Below, in pieces: positions 24,354-33,885 of a stretch of 56,591 nt of DNA (position 1 is the first letter of the stretch; each line of letters starts with the position of its first letter). Position numbers and translations under genes: made by a program. The notes below the pieces were generated by a model. That model was not told where the DNA came from and ran no database searches. It saw nothing but the letters and a program-made list of their open reading frames with translations. Origin of the DNA: an uncultured Prevotellaceae bacterium (GTDB taxonomy: Bacteria > Bacteroidota > Bacteroidia > Bacteroidales > Bacteroidaceae); contig CAMKTN010000012.1 in NCBI GenBank assembly GCA_946415705.1, forward strand, positions 1-56,591, written 5' to 3'.

Positions 24354-25085
24354 ATGGGAAGAGCATTTGAATACCGCAAGGCCGCCAAGCTGAAGCGCTG
24401 GGGCCACATGGCAAAAACATTCACCAAGTTAGGCAAGCAGATCGCCATCGCCGTGAAGGCTGGCGGCCCAGACCCCGACATGAACCCCACGCTGCGTGGT
24501 ATCATCGCCACCTGCAAGCGTGAGAACATGCCGAAGGACAACATCGACCGTGCCATCAAGAACGCGATGGGCAAGGACCAGAGCGACTACAAGGGCATGA
24601 CCTACGAGGGCTACGGCCCCCACGGCGTCGCTGTCTTCGTAGATACCCTCACCGACAACCCCACGCGCACCGTGGCCGACGTGCGCAGCGTCTTCAACAA
24701 GTTCGGCGGCAACCTCGGCACGATGGGTAGCCTCGCATTCCTCTTCGACCACAAGTGCGTGTTCACCTTCAAGAAGAAGGACGGCATCGACATGGACGAA
24801 CTCATCCTCGACCTCATCGACTACGGTGTGGAGGACGAGTACGACGAGGACGAGGAAGAAGGCACGCTCACCATCTACGGCGACCCCAAGAGCTACGGCG
24901 CCATCCAGAAGCATCTCGAGGAGAGCGGCTTCGAGGATGTCGGCGGTGAGTTCACCTACATCCCCAACGACCTCAAGGATGTCACACCCGAACAGCGCGA
25001 GAGCATCGACAAGATGGTGGAGCGCCTCGAGGAGTTCGACGATGTCCAGACCGTCTATACCAACATGAAACCTGAAGAGGCGTAA
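24354..25085 (+). CDS. yebC: YebC/PmpR family protein
   Basis: 243 residues from the ATG at 24354 (MGRAFEYRKAAKLKRWG, the family start). The longer frame from 24318 is translated repeat. The family (TACO1/PmpR) has been linked to translation of polyproline stretches and to transcription control. PDPDMNPTLR, NMPKDNIDRAIKNA and YEGYGPHGVAVF are signatures. A GC-rich repeat reaches to within 24 nt of the start. It ends at a bidirectional terminator. Confidence 0.94.
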   Translation: MGRAFEYRKAAKLKRWGHMAKTFTKLGKQIAIAVKAGGPDPDMNPTLRGIIATCKRENMPKDNIDRAIKNAMGKDQSDYKGMTYEGYGPHGVAVFVDTLTDNPTRTVADVRSVFNKFGGNLGTMGSLAFLFDHKCVFTFKKKDGIDMDELILDLIDYGVEDEYDEDEEEGTLTIYGDPKSYGAIQKHLEESGFEDVGGEFTYIPNDLKDVTPEQRESIDKMVERLEEFDDVQTVYTNMKPEEA

Positions 25086-25091
25086 TGAAAT

Positions 25092-25128
25092 AAAAGAGCT
25101 TTAAGGCAACACACCTTAAAGCTCTTTT
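25092..25128. terminator. Bidirectional terminator
   Basis: AAAAGAGCTTTAAGG (25092-25106), seven-base loop, CCTTAAAGCTCTTTT (25114-25128). T-runs occur on both strands, serving yebC (plus) and the sulfonation cluster (minus). Confidence 0.9.
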
Positions 25129-25131
25129 CTT

Positions 25132-25722
25132 TTAGAAGGCCCGTCTGTATATGGCCATCACAATGTCAGCGGGGAATCCTTCATAGAGTTGAGACACCTT
25201 TTGTGTCTTGTGGTTGAGCAATCCATATAGGTATTGCTCGAAGCGCTGGAGGGTAGAGGCATTGTCCCGTGGCTCCGTGGCATAGGTGCCAATGCACATT
25301 CCTTTTTTAGTATCAAGGAAGGTGGCTTCGTGATTGTGCGAGAACCACCAGTAGGTGTCGAAGAAAAGTTTCTGTTGTTTGTAGGTGAGGACTGGCTCTA
25401 CCATAAAAATGGCCAAGCTGTTGTTGAGAAAGGATTGTGCCGCTTCGCCCTCGCGCCGTAAGCCTAACATCTGAGGATACAGCGAACGGTAATAATCCGG
25501 TGCTGCCAGCATCTGTCCCAAGAAACTATGAAGCTGTGAGCGTCGGCTCACGCCGAAGTTCTCCACGGCTGTCATGAAGGAGATGGCATCTGTCGCCGCA
25601 CGTGCCGCTGCCAGAAGGGATGCCTTCTGCTCCTCATGCTGTACATAGCCCATGCGATAAGCAAACAGGATGGCATCGATGAACAGATAGTCCGGGGGCG
25701 TGGAGAATCCCATGGCAGACAT
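25132..25722 (-). CDS. Unknown protein at the end of the sulfonation cluster
   Basis: 196 residues from the ATG at 25722, one nucleotide after the sulfotransferase stop. The frame upstream of that overlaps the sulfotransferase and is ignored. Not recognised; mostly helical, no signal peptide, with an aromatic-rich middle (KLFFDTYWWFSHNHEATFLD). The tight coupling suggests it works with the sulfotransferase, perhaps as a partner or substrate-handling protein (inference). Confidence 0.75.
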   Translation of the reverse strand: MSAMGFSTPPDYLFIDAILFAYRMGYVQHEEQKASLLAAARAATDAISFMTAVENFGVSRRSQLHSFLGQMLAAPDYYRSLYPQMLGLRREGEAAQSFLNNSLAIFMVEPVLTYKQQKLFFDTYWWFSHNHEATFLDTKKGMCIGTYATEPRDNASTLQRFEQYLYGLLNHKTQKVSQLYEGFPADIVMAIYRRAF

Positions 25723-25723
25723 C

Positions 25724-26833
25724 TCAAAGGCGTTCGTAGCCCCAGTCATCGATGGCCTGTCCCCAATGGTCGTTGACGAGCTGGATGGTACGGGGCTTGT
25801 ATTCGTACTGGTTCTTCTTGTAACCCTTCTTGCTTTCGATATAGGCGCGGATGGCTTCCTCGGACTCTTCCCAACCGGGGAGCTGCAGCTTGGCATAGAT
25901 GTCCTTGGTGGTGGCATAGGCATCGCGCTCGAACTCCTCGAACTTCACCTCGTAGAGGTTGCCTTCGGGGATGAACTGCTTCTGCTCCTGATAGGCTTTG
26001 TATAGACGGGGGTAAGCGTGGATGGCGTTCATCTCGATCTCGTCGTCACTGATGTCCTGCAGCTTCAGGGGCGCAATGGTCTGAGTGAAGAAGCTGCGCG
26101 TGCTCTCGAAGACGGTGTAGGGATTGCGCATAAGATAGATGAACTTGGCGTTGGGAAACATCTCAACGAGGGCCTTCACATGACCCGTGTGCGGCGGGTT
26201 CTTGGAGAGATACTGCGTGCCGCCGGTGTTCCACAGGCTGATCTTGACAATCTTCATAAACTGCTCCTGGAATTCGCGCTTCTCCGCCTCGGTGATGTTC
26301 TCGAAGGTGAGATAGCGGTCGCAAAACTCCATCATCTGACGCGGGAAGAACCAGAAGTCGTAGTAGGAGCAGGGCGTCATATTCGTGAGCGCGAACTCCT
26401 CTTCCTGCGGCAGGTCGGGCGTCAGCTCCATCTTATCTGTGGGACGCTGTGATGGGATGAAGATGTTCATCATGAACTTGAAGAACGGCTGCCCAAACAT
26501 CATCATGTGTGGGAACACGGTCTGATAGGTGGTCGTGTGGGCAAAGTGCTCGTCCTGAGCGAAGATGTTATGCACGAAGGTGGTTCCCGAGCGCCAATGG
26601 CCCAGGATGAACAGCGGGTCGTGTTCCAGGGGCTTGTCGGCCAACAGCTTCTGATAGCGACGTTCCTGAATGGGCGCCATCAGCGAGAGCAGACGGCAGA
26701 TGGACTTCGTGAAATAGTACTTCGTGCGATAGCCCTTGTCGATTTCTTTGCCTTCGGTCATCCGCTTGAACGTCTTCCAGTCGGCACCGATGAGGGTGTT
26801 CGCGGGCAGGTTTTCAAACTTGAGTAGTCCCAT
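25724..26833 (-). CDS. PAPS-dependent sulfotransferase
   Basis: 369 residues. LGHWRSGTTFVHN is the 5'-phosphosulfate-binding loop and YLMRNPYTVFESTRSFF the 3'-phosphate-binding segment of the Sulfotransfer_3 family. It would move the sulfo group of PAPS to a hydroxyl or amine acceptor. No signal peptide. Neighbours cysN, cysD and cysC supply PAPS. In Bacteroides thetaiotaomicron a comparable cluster (BT_0412-BT_0416, as I recall) sulfonates steroids; whether the acceptor here is a steroid, a lipid or something else cannot be read from the sequence. Confidence 0.88.
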   Translation of the reverse strand: MGLLKFENLPANTLIGADWKTFKRMTEGKEIDKGYRTKYYFTKSICRLLSLMAPIQERRYQKLLADKPLEHDPLFILGHWRSGTTFVHNIFAQDEHFAHTTTYQTVFPHMMMFGQPFFKFMMNIFIPSQRPTDKMELTPDLPQEEEFALTNMTPCSYYDFWFFPRQMMEFCDRYLTFENITEAEKREFQEQFMKIVKISLWNTGGTQYLSKNPPHTGHVKALVEMFPNAKFIYLMRNPYTVFESTRSFFTQTIAPLKLQDISDDEIEMNAIHAYPRLYKAYQEQKQFIPEGNLYEVKFEEFERDAYATTKDIYAKLQLPGWEESEEAIRAYIESKKGYKKNQYEYKPRTIQLVNDHWGQAIDDWGYERL

Positions 26834-26938
26834 TTCTTCAATCTTTAACTTTGTTGACTTTTGTCACGACTCGGCCAAACAAGCAAGCTTGATGGTGTTC
26901 GCTGCTCCAAAAGTTCAATTTTTCAATCTTTCAATTTC

Positions 26939-28426
26939 TCAATATTTCACCTTCACTTCTAATCCTTGGCGCGAGAGTTCCTTGACGGCGGTCTCGATGG
27001 CGCCGTAGTGTTCCTCACCGATGCCGAGCTTCTGCAGGTCGAGGGTCGGCACGAGGTCGTTCTCGAGGGCGCTCTCGTCAAGCGGAGCAATGATCATACC
27101 AACAGCCGAGGTGTTGTTGGTGATAGGATCGATGAGGATGAAGGCACCAGTCTGGCGGTTTTTGGCGTAGGCGTCGAAGAAGAGTGTCTTGGCCGTGAGG
27201 ATATCAACTTGTCCGATTTCGTTGAGTTGGAACGGCTTACCGGGTTTCTCTTCGAGCGTGTTGACGTCCACGCGGTTGCGCAGGGCGCAGATGGTGGCGC
27301 GGGTGGTGTTGGTGTTGTGCTTCAGGAAGAACTGCTTGCCGGTGTCCATCGGCTCCTCGTCCATCCACACGAGCATGGTCGTAAAATGGCGTCCCACGTT
27401 AGGAACGTTGTCGGGGTGCACAATCATCTCACCACGGCTGATGTCGATTTCGTCCTCCAGGGTGATGGTGACGGATTGTGGCGGGAAAGCCTCGTGCAAC
27501 TCGCCTTCATAGGTCACGATGCTTTGAACGCGGCTCTTTTTCATGCTGGGCAGTGCCATCACTTCGTCGCCGACTTTCACGACGCCGCTGGCGACCTTAC
27601 CGCAGAAGCCACGGAAGTTGAGGTCGGGGCGCAGGACATACTGCACGGGATAGCGGAAGTCCTTGTAGTTGCGGTCGGCATGGATAGGCACAGTCTCGAG
27701 GAAGTAGAGGAGGGTAGGGCCGTTGTACCACGGGGTATTCGTGCTCTTCTCCACCACATTGTCGCCTTCGCGTGCCGAGAGCGGGAAGCAGGTGACATCT
27801 TCAATGCCAAGATGGTCGGTGAGCTTGCGGTACTCTGCCACGATATCGTTGAACACCTTCTGGTCGAAACCTACGAGGTCCATCTTGTTTACGGCCAGCA
27901 CGATGTGTTTGATGCCAAGCAGCGATACGAGGAATGTGTGGCGGCGCGTCTGCGTGATGACACCCTTGCGGGCGTCCACCAAGATGATAGCTAAGTTGGC
28001 TGTGGAGCCGCCCGTGATCATATTACGTGTATATTGCTCATGACCCGGGGTGTCTGCGATGATAAACTTACGACGGTTCGTAGAGAAATAGCGATAGGCC
28101 ACGTCAATGGTGATGCCTTCCTCGCGCTCGGCTTTCAGGCCGTCCAGCAGCAAGGCATAGTCAATGCTGTCGCCGGCGTTGCCCACGCGCTTGCTGTCGC
28201 GCTCAAGGGCTGCGAGTTGGTCGTCGTAGAGCTTCTTGGAGTCGAAGAGCAGGCGACCGATGAGCGTTGATTTGCCGTCATCTACGCTGCCGGCTGTCAG
28301 CAGTCGCAGCAGGTCCTTCTTCTCGTCGGCATCGAGATAGGCTTTGATATCCAATTGGGACTCTCCCCCCAGCCCCTCCCTATTAGGGAGGGGAGTAGAT
28401 ACTATTGATTGATTGTTCTCACTCAT
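26939..28426 (-). CDS. cysN: Sulfate adenylyltransferase GTPase subunit
   Basis: 495 residues. It couples GTP hydrolysis to APS synthesis with CysD. G1 [10 protein letters not shown]3 [12 protein letters not shown] and G4 NKMDL are intact, followed by EF-Tu-like beta domains; there is no fused CysC domain. Residues ~11-21 ([11 protein letters not shown]) are the translation of a GC-rich repeat at 28362-28396, placed between the start and the conserved domain. It lies 28 nt after the DUF4011 helicase stop in the same direction. Confidence 0.95.
   Translation of the reverse strand: MSENNQSIVSTPLPNREGLGGESQLDIKAYLDADEKKDLLRLLTAGSVDDGKSTLIGRLLFDSKKLYDDQLAALERDSKRVGNAGDSIDYALLLDGLKAEREEGITIDVAYRYFSTNRRKFIIADTPGHEQYTRNMITGGSTANLAIILVDARKGVITQTRRHTFLVSLLGIKHIVLAVNKMDLVGFDQKVFNDIVAEYRKLTDHLGIEDVTCFPLSAREGDNVVEKSTNTPWYNGPTLLYFLETVPIHADRNYKDFRYPVQYVLRPDLNFRGFCGKVASGVVKVGDEVMALPSMKKSRVQSIVTYEGELHEAFPPQSVTITLEDEIDISRGEMIVHPDNVPNVGRHFTTMLVWMDEEPMDTGKQFFLKHNTNTTRATICALRNRVDVNTLEEKPGKPFQLNEIGQVDILTAKTLFFDAYAKNRQTGAFILIDPITNNTSAVGMIIAPLDESALENDLVPTLDLQKLGIGEEHYGAIETAVKELSRQGLEVKVKY
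28362..28396 (-). repeat. In-frame GC-rich repeat at the cysN N-terminus
   Basis: CCCCTCCCTAATAGGGAGGGG with tail GGGGGGAGAG on the minus strand, encoding [13 protein letters not shown]. It is located ten codons from the start. Confidence 0.8.
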
Positions 28427-28454
28427 ATTATCTAATATATTGTATTATCATCGA

Positions 28455-31400
28455 TTAAATCTTTATGTTATCGCCGTCGCGCTGGATCTGCTTGGAGCTG
28501 ATCAGACGAGCGACGCTGCGGGTGATGGCATTGTCGATGCGAACGGTGCGACGCTGATAGCCGAGCATACGGTTGGCGGCAAGCTTAATGGCATCAAGAG
28601 GCAGTGCCACTTGCTCCTTCACGACTTGCAGCACGACACGGTCAATCTCGGCATCAGGGATATCATCGATATCGCGTTTCTCACCGCTCGTGCCTTTCAG
28701 AGCTGCGGGCTTGGGTGTCTTCACCTTCTCAGCCACTATCTTCGGGGCCTTCAGGTTCAGAGCCTGTGCCGCCTGAGATGCAATGGGGGCATCGCTCTCG
28801 ATGGCTTCAACGATAGCATCAATGACGCGCTGACGGTGTTGCAGCCAATCCACGCTCCACACACGCAGCACGCGCCAGCCCAATCCTTGCAACACCGAGG
28901 GCTGTGTGAGCTCGCGGTCGCGAGCTATCTTCACTTCGTTGCGGGCGTGGTTGTCGATAAGGATGCCGAGCAGGTAACGCTCGTGGTCTTTAGGATCTAC
29001 GACAGCCACGTCCACCTTGAAGGCCGAACGGCCTACGCCCAAAGCGGTTTCGTAACCAAGGTCGTTGAGGGCAGAAGCTATATCAGCGGGGAGCGCCTCG
29101 TCAGCGATGTGTCCGACGGACACATCGCTGACGAGACCGCCCTCTGCATATTTTAGGAATTTCTGCAGACCTTCGACGCCAGCGGCTTGGCTGCGCTTCA
29201 GGTCTATCTGTTCAGCACGCAGCGTGGAGAAGACAATCATCTCGTAGCGGGCACGTGAGACGGCTACGTTCAGTCGGCGCTCGCCGCCGCGATTGTTCAA
29301 CGGGCCGAAGTTCATCGATACATTGCCGTCCTTGTCAGGACCATAACCCACGCTGAAGAGAATGATGTCACGCTCGTCGCCCTGCACATTTTCCAGGTTC
29401 TTGATGAAGATGGGTTCCTCGCTTTGGAAGGCACGCGTCTCCAGCTCAGGCTTGCCGCTGAGGGCTTCCATCAGGACATCTTCGATGAGGTTCTGCTGGG
29501 CCACCGAGAATGCCACGACACCGATGCTACGCTTCGCGAGCTCGGCATCGGAGAGGCGACGGATGATCTCCTTTACGACTGCCTCGGCCTCGGCTTGGTT
29601 GCTGCGCTTACCACCTTTATCATAAACGCCGTCGAGCTTTACGAGCGACACCTTCTGCAGACGGTCGTCGGCCGAGGGGAAGGTGAAGAGGCGCCCGTCG
29701 TAGTACTCTTGGTTGGAGAAGGCGATGAGCGATTCGTGCTTCGAACGGTAGTGGAAGGCGAGATAGTGTGCCGGCAGCGAGAGGGCTTGACAGTCGTCGA
29801 GGATGCTGTCGAGGTCGTCGAACTCGGCGTCCTCGTCATCGACTTGCTGTGCGTCGAAGAAGCTGGTGGGAGGCATCTGCTTGTTGTCGCCCACGACGAT
29901 GAGTGCCTTGCCGCGTCCGATGGCTCCTACAGCCTCGGCGGTAGGCATCTGCGAGGCTTCGTCGAAGATGACGAGGTCGAACTTCGGCCACTTCAGGTCA
30001 ATGAACTGAGCCACGGAGATGGGGCTCATCAGCATACACGGGCAGAGCTTCGGCAGCAGGTTCGGGATTTGATCAATGATGCGACGAATGCTGGTGCCGC
30101 GCCCGCCGTTGGCGATATTGCGCTTGAGGATGTTCACCTCGGAGCCAGTGGCGGCTTCGATGGTGATGCTGGGAATCTTCGCTGCCAATCGGCAGTAGAG
30201 TTCTTTCTGTGTCAGCTCCTGGAAGTGTGCCGTGAGCTGGCGGTAGCGGGCGATGACATCTTCGAAGACGAGGCCGCTGAAGCTGCGCAGGGCATCGTTG
30301 TTGTCAATCATCTGCAATGCCCACTCCTTCAGGACGACGCGCTGCAGGGCATTGGCTGTCTCGGCGGGGCTGTGACCGGCTTCGAGATAGGCCACCACGG
30401 GTGCCCAGTCATCGTCGATGAGCGCCTGGCGCTGCGAGGACCAGCGATACCACTCGCGCCACTCGTCCTTGTGTTGGAGATAGGTGGCGTAGTCGGTGCC
30501 GCCGACCTGTGCGAGGCTCTCGATGAAGGCGGGAATACCGGTTTTCGTGAGGGCGGGGTTGATGGTCTGCAGGTGTTTCAGGAAGGAGCCTGTGGCGAAG
30601 AAGCGGGGCAGGAACCATTTCTGCTGAATGGAGCGCCAGGAGGAGATGAGGCCCGAAGGAGAGCCTTCGGGAACGGTAACTGAGCCCCCGGAAACAACAG
30701 CGGATTGCAGCTGGCGGAGAAGGGTTTCGAGAGCGGCGAGGCTCTCGCGGCGGTCATCCTTGGGAGCGAGGCCTGTGAGGGGATGGCTGTAGGGGTGGCC
30801 CGTGACTTGGAAGACGGTTTCTAAGTCCTGAATCCGACTGATGGCGGCTTCGAAGTCGGGGAGTGTCTTGCGGCAGGCGAGCTCGATGGGGAAATCCATG
30901 GGCGGCACCTCGGGGATCGAGAGATAACGCTCGATGCAATCGTAGAGCGAGAGGCGCTCCGCCTCAGTGCGGTGCACGGCCTGCATATAGCCGTTCAGCT
31001 GCTGGCGCAGGGCAAAGAGCTCCTCAGAGCGTTGCTGGAAGTCCTCGCTGGGATGGCCATGAGTGACGTCCAATGCCTGTTGCAGCTGCTCCAGGAAATG
31101 TGTCTTGGTGACCTTGTTGGAATGAAGTTCCAGACAGAACGGGTCGAGACCTATCTTGGCCAAGCGCTTCTGCACGACCTGCAATGCGGCCATCTTCTCT
31201 GCCACGAACAGCACGCGTTTGCCCTGGTAGACGGCGTTGGCAATCATGTTGGTGATGGTCTGCGACTTTCCCGTTCCCGGAGGGCCATAGAGGATGAAGC
31301 TGCGGTCCTGGCCGCTCTCGATGACGGCCTCTAACTGCGAGGAATCGACGCTGATAGGCGTGGCGACCTCGGCGGGCTTGGCGTTGAGGTCGAAGTGATG

Positions 31401-32288
31401 GACATCAATGTCCTCGGCATTGTCCTTCAAGGTCAGGCGACGCTCCACAAGACTCTCCACGATGGGGCTTGTGAGCAGACGGTCGGCATTGCTGTGGATA
31501 TCGTTCCACATCACGAACTTGTTGAAGGAGAAGAGTCCGAGGACGCTCTCGTCCAACACTTGCCAGCGTGGCTGGCTGGCAACGGTCTTGCGGATAGCAT
31601 CGAAGACCTTGGGGACATCTACGCCGTTCTCGTCGGTGGGGAGGGTATCGAAGTTGGGAACGAGGAGCTTATATTGCTGGCGTAGGAACTCAACGAGCGT
31701 GATGTTCAGGATCGTCTCTTCATCACGCATACGGATGAGGTAGCCGGCGCCGTTGCGGACGATGTTGACGGGCAGGAGAAGGATCGGAGCCAGACGAGGC
31801 TGGTCGCTCTTCTCGGTGACAAACCAGCGGAGCATACCAATGGCGATGAAGAGGGCGTTGGCGCCGTTCTCTTCCATTGCTGTGCGCGCGCCGCGATAAA
31901 GGTTGGTCAGGACGGGTTTCAGCTCCGAGGGGGTGAGGGTAGTGGGGAGGGAGTGACCCGACGCTGATGCGACGGGCACGGTGGCTGTTCCCTCGGTATC
32001 GGCCGAAACCTTTGAGGCTTCTTTAGGGGCGATGGAGTAGCTCTCGCCCATCTGCAAGTGGTCTTCGAGATGTGCGACATCAGAGATAGCCAGCTGCAGG
32101 GCACGCTTGCCGAAGCGCGTGTTCAACAGGTTGTTGCGCAGGCTGAAGTCCAACAGCTTGCGCTCCCAAAGAGCCTGGCGCGTTAGCTGTCGCTCATCCA
32201 CTTGCAGGGCGACTTCGTCGAGGGAGTCTCCCGAGGGAGAGCCCTCGGGAACGGTAACGGAAGAGCGGATGTGGTCCTCGTTTATCAT
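28455..32288 (-). CDS. DUF4011 / SF1 helicase / Vsr-like nuclease / DUF3320
   Basis: 1277 residues. DUF4011 region near 35-180 (LLDFSLRNNLLNTRFG); Upf1-like helicase with Walker A YGPPGTGKS near 334, DEASQMP near 773, GDNKQMPP, and LNVAVSRARYEM; an endonuclease-like domain near 1040-1140 (RDRELTQPSVLQGLGWRVLRVWSVDWL); and DUF3320 at the end. In the nuclease the common IECDG pattern is ILIDN, so the acidic site may be degenerate. A DUF4011-helicase-Vsr protein has been reported as antiphage (hhe, as I recall); orthology is untested. It sits between cysD and cysN. Three palindromic elements lie in frame (residues ~10-20, ~536-546, ~1051-1064). Confidence 0.85.
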   Translation of the reverse strand: MINEDHIRSSVTVPEGSPSGDSLDEVALQVDERQLTRQALWERKLLDFSLRNNLLNTRFGKRALQLAISDVAHLEDHLQMGESYSIAPKEASKVSADTEGTATVPVASASGHSLPTTLTPSELKPVLTNLYRGARTAMEENGANALFIAIGMLRWFVTEKSDQPRLAPILLLPVNIVRNGAGYLIRMRDEETILNITLVEFLRQQYKLLVPNFDTLPTDENGVDVPKVFDAIRKTVASQPRWQVLDESVLGLFSFNKFVMWNDIHSNADRLLTSPIVESLVERRLTLKDNAEDIDVHHFDLNAKPAEVATPISVDSSQLEAVIESGQDRSFILYGPPGTGKSQTITNMIANAVYQGKRVLFVAEKMAALQVVQKRLAKIGLDPFCLELHSNKVTKTHFLEQLQQALDVTHGHPSEDFQQRSEELFALRQQLNGYMQAVHRTEAERLSLYDCIERYLSIPEVPPMDFPIELACRKTLPDFEAAISRIQDLETVFQVTGHPYSHPLTGLAPKDDRRESLAALETLLRQLQSAVVSGGSVTVPEGSPSGLISSWRSIQQKWFLPRFFATGSFLKHLQTINPALTKTGIPAFIESLAQVGGTDYATYLQHKDEWREWYRWSSQRQALIDDDWAPVVAYLEAGHSPAETANALQRVVLKEWALQMIDNNDALRSFSGLVFEDVIARYRQLTAHFQELTQKELYCRLAAKIPSITIEAATGSEVNILKRNIANGGRGTSIRRIIDQIPNLLPKLCPCMLMSPISVAQFIDLKWPKFDLVIFDEASQMPTAEAVGAIGRGKALIVVGDNKQMPPTSFFDAQQVDDEDAEFDDLDSILDDCQALSLPAHYLAFHYRSKHESLIAFSNQEYYDGRLFTFPSADDRLQKVSLVKLDGVYDKGGKRSNQAEAEAVVKEIIRRLSDAELAKRSIGVVAFSVAQQNLIEDVLMEALSGKPELETRAFQSEEPIFIKNLENVQGDERDIILFSVGYGPDKDGNVSMNFGPLNNRGGERRLNVAVSRARYEMIVFSTLRAEQIDLKRSQAAGVEGLQKFLKYAEGGLVSDVSVGHIADEALPADIASALNDLGYETALGVGRSAFKVDVAVVDPKDHERYLLGILIDNHARNEVKIARDRELTQPSVLQGLGWRVLRVWSVDWLQHRQRVIDAIVEAIESDAPIASQAAQALNLKAPKIVAEKVKTPKPAALKGTSGEKRDIDDIPDAEIDRVVLQVVKEQVALPLDAIKLAANRMLGYQRRTVRIDNAITRSVARLISSKQIQRDGDNIKI
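29097..29135 (-). repeat. Perfect 39-bp palindrome in the helicase gene
   Basis: CTCGTCAGCGATGTGTCC, spacer GAC, then the exact reverse complement: 18-bp arms without mismatch. It encodes LVSDVSVGHIADEA in the nuclease-like domain and keeps the frame. Confidence 0.95.
30652..30680 (-). repeat. In-frame covarying hairpin element, helicase site 2
   Basis: On the plus strand CCCGAAGG, AGAG, CCTTCGGG, AACGGTAAC. Read on the minus strand as VTVPEGSPSG. Confidence 0.75.
32230..32258 (-). repeat. In-frame covarying hairpin element, helicase site 1
   Basis: On the plus strand CCCGAGGG, AGAG, CCCTCGGG, AACGGTAAC; read on the minus strand as VTVPEGSPSG near the N-terminus. Confidence 0.75.
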
Positions 32289-32342
32289 AGCGCTGTCAAC
32301 TCGTCAACTTATTTTTCACTCTTTCATTTTTCACTTTTCACT

Positions 32343-33254
32343 TTAGAAGTACCCCTCCCTCTTCTTCTGTTCCATGGAGGCTTCCTGGTCGAAGTCGATG
32401 ACGCGCGTTGTGCGCTCGCTCTTCGTGGTCGTCATCATCTCCTCGACAATCTCCTCGATGGTGGTAGCGGTGCTCTCTACGGCACCGGTCAGGGGCCAGC
32501 AGCCGAGGGTGCGGAAACGAACCATACGGGGCTTGATGAGCGGACGGTACTGCTCGGGCAGACGGTCGTCGTCGGCCATGATCAGGTTGCCGTCAATCTC
32601 TACGCACGGACGTTCCTTGGCGTAGTACAGTGGCACGATGGGAATGTTCTCCAGACGGATATACTGCCAGATATCGAGCTCTGTCCAGTTAGACAAGGGG
32701 AACACGCGGATGCTCTCGCCCTTATGAATACGGGCGTTGTAGATGTCCCAGAGTTCCGGGCGCTGGTTCTTGGGGTCCCATTGCTGGAACTGGTCGCGGA
32801 AGCTGAAGATGCGCTCCTTGGCACGGCTCTTCTCCTCGTCGCGACGTGCTCCGCCGAAGGCTGCATCGAACTTATATTTGTTCAGCGCATCCAGGAGGGC
32901 CTTGGTCTTCATCAGATCGGTATGCACTTTGGAACCGTGTGTGAAGGGGCCTACGCCTGCGTTGAAGGCTTCCATGTTCGATTCCACGATGAGGTTCCAG
33001 CCATACTTCCGTGCATATTCATCGCGGAACTGAATCATCTCCTTGAACTTCCATTTCGAGTCGATGTGCATCAGCGGGAACGGCACCTTACCGGGTGCGA
33101 AGGCTTTCTCAGCCAATCGCACCATCACGCTGCTGTCCTTACCGATACTGTAGAGCATGACGGGGTTCTCAAACTCGGCCGCTACTTCGCGGATGATGTG
33201 TATGCTCTCGGCTTCCAGTTCTTGGAGGTGGGAAAGATGATAGTTATTTGTCAT
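32343..33254 (-). CDS. cysD: Sulfate adenylyltransferase subunit 2
   Basis: 303 residues. It forms APS from sulfate and ATP together with Cys[10 protein letters not shown] is the PP-loop, and [23 protein letters not shown] and [15 protein letters not shown] are family blocks. It follows cysC after a 46-nt spacer built of TTATGGGG/TAATGGG words. cysN, normally next, is separated from it by the 3.8-kb helicase gene. Confidence 0.96.
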   Translation of the reverse strand: MTNNYHLSHLQELEAESIHIIREVAAEFENPVMLYSIGKDSSVMVRLAEKAFAPGKVPFPLMHIDSKWKFKEMIQFRDEYARKYGWNLIVESNMEAFNAGVGPFTHGSKVHTDLMKTKALLDALNKYKFDAAFGGARRDEEKSRAKERIFSFRDQFQQWDPKNQRPELWDIYNARIHKGESIRVFPLSNWTELDIWQYIRLENIPIVPLYYAKERPCVEIDGNLIMADDDRLPEQYRPLIKPRMVRFRTLGCWPLTGAVESTATTIEEIVEEMMTTTKSERTTRVIDFDQEASMEQKKREGYF

Positions 33255-33300
33255 AGGGGTTATCTTATGGGGCTAATGGGTCTTATGGGGTTAATGGGGA

Positions 33301-33885
33301 TTATGGGAGAATTAAAGCAAGGACTTGGTTGACACTTTCTTCGAGCGTTTGCTTGCTGGTGTCAATGTCGAGGGCGGGATTTGTGGGGGCTTCGAAGGGG
33401 GCGCTGATGCCGGTGAAATCCTTGACCTCGCCGCGTCGCGCACGCGCGTACAAACCTTTTACATCTCTGCGCTCACATTCCTCCAGCGGCGTGCTGACAT
33501 AGACCTCCTTGAAATCGTCTGCACCGATGATATCGCGTGCCATCTGGCGGTATTCGTTTGTGGGCGACACGAAGGCGGCAAGCGTCACGATGCCGGTATC
33601 TACGAAGAGCTTGCCGACCTCGGCGATACGGCGGATGTTCTCCTTGCGGTCTTCAGCCGAGAAGCCCAGACCGGCGTTGATACCTGTGCGGATATTGTCG
33701 CCGTCGAGGATGCGACAGAGGATGCCGCGCTTGTGCAGCTCGCGCTCCACGCCCAGGGCGATCGTGCTCTTGCCGGAGCCCGAGAGGCCTGTGAACCAGA
33801 TCATGACTCCGCGCTGGTGCAGCAGCTGCTCCTTGTCGGCGCGTGTCATCATCTTGTCGTAGATGGGATAGATGTTTTCGGTCAT
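33301..33885 (-). CDS. cysC: APS kinase
   Basis: 194 residues. It phosphorylates APS to PAPS. P-loop GLSGSGKST, LDGDNIRTGIN and the KGLYARARRGEVKDFTG lid region are typical. Its ATG shares one base with the stop codon of the transporter gene upstream (TAATG), implying coupled translation. No APS or PAPS reductase lies nearby, which points to PAPS use by the sulfotransferase. Confidence 0.96.
   Translation of the reverse strand: MTENIYPIYDKMMTRADKEQLLHQRGVMIWFTGLSGSGKSTIALGVERELHKRGILCRILDGDNIRTGINAGLGFSAEDRKENIRRIAEVGKLFVDTGIVTLAAFVSPTNEYRQMARDIIGADDFKEVYVSTPLEECERRDVKGLYARARRGEVKDFTGISAPFEAPTNPALDIDTSKQTLEESVNQVLALILP

Noticed and set aside
25723..25923. N-terminal extension of the 25132 gene
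   Set aside because: These 67 codons overlap the sulfotransferase gene in another frame and are Ser/Pro/Arg-rich; the ATG at 25722 directly follows the sulfotransferase stop.
29424..30683. 419-codon open frame antisense to the helicase gene
   Set aside because: It mirrors codon bias of the real helicase gene and has no recognisable motif.
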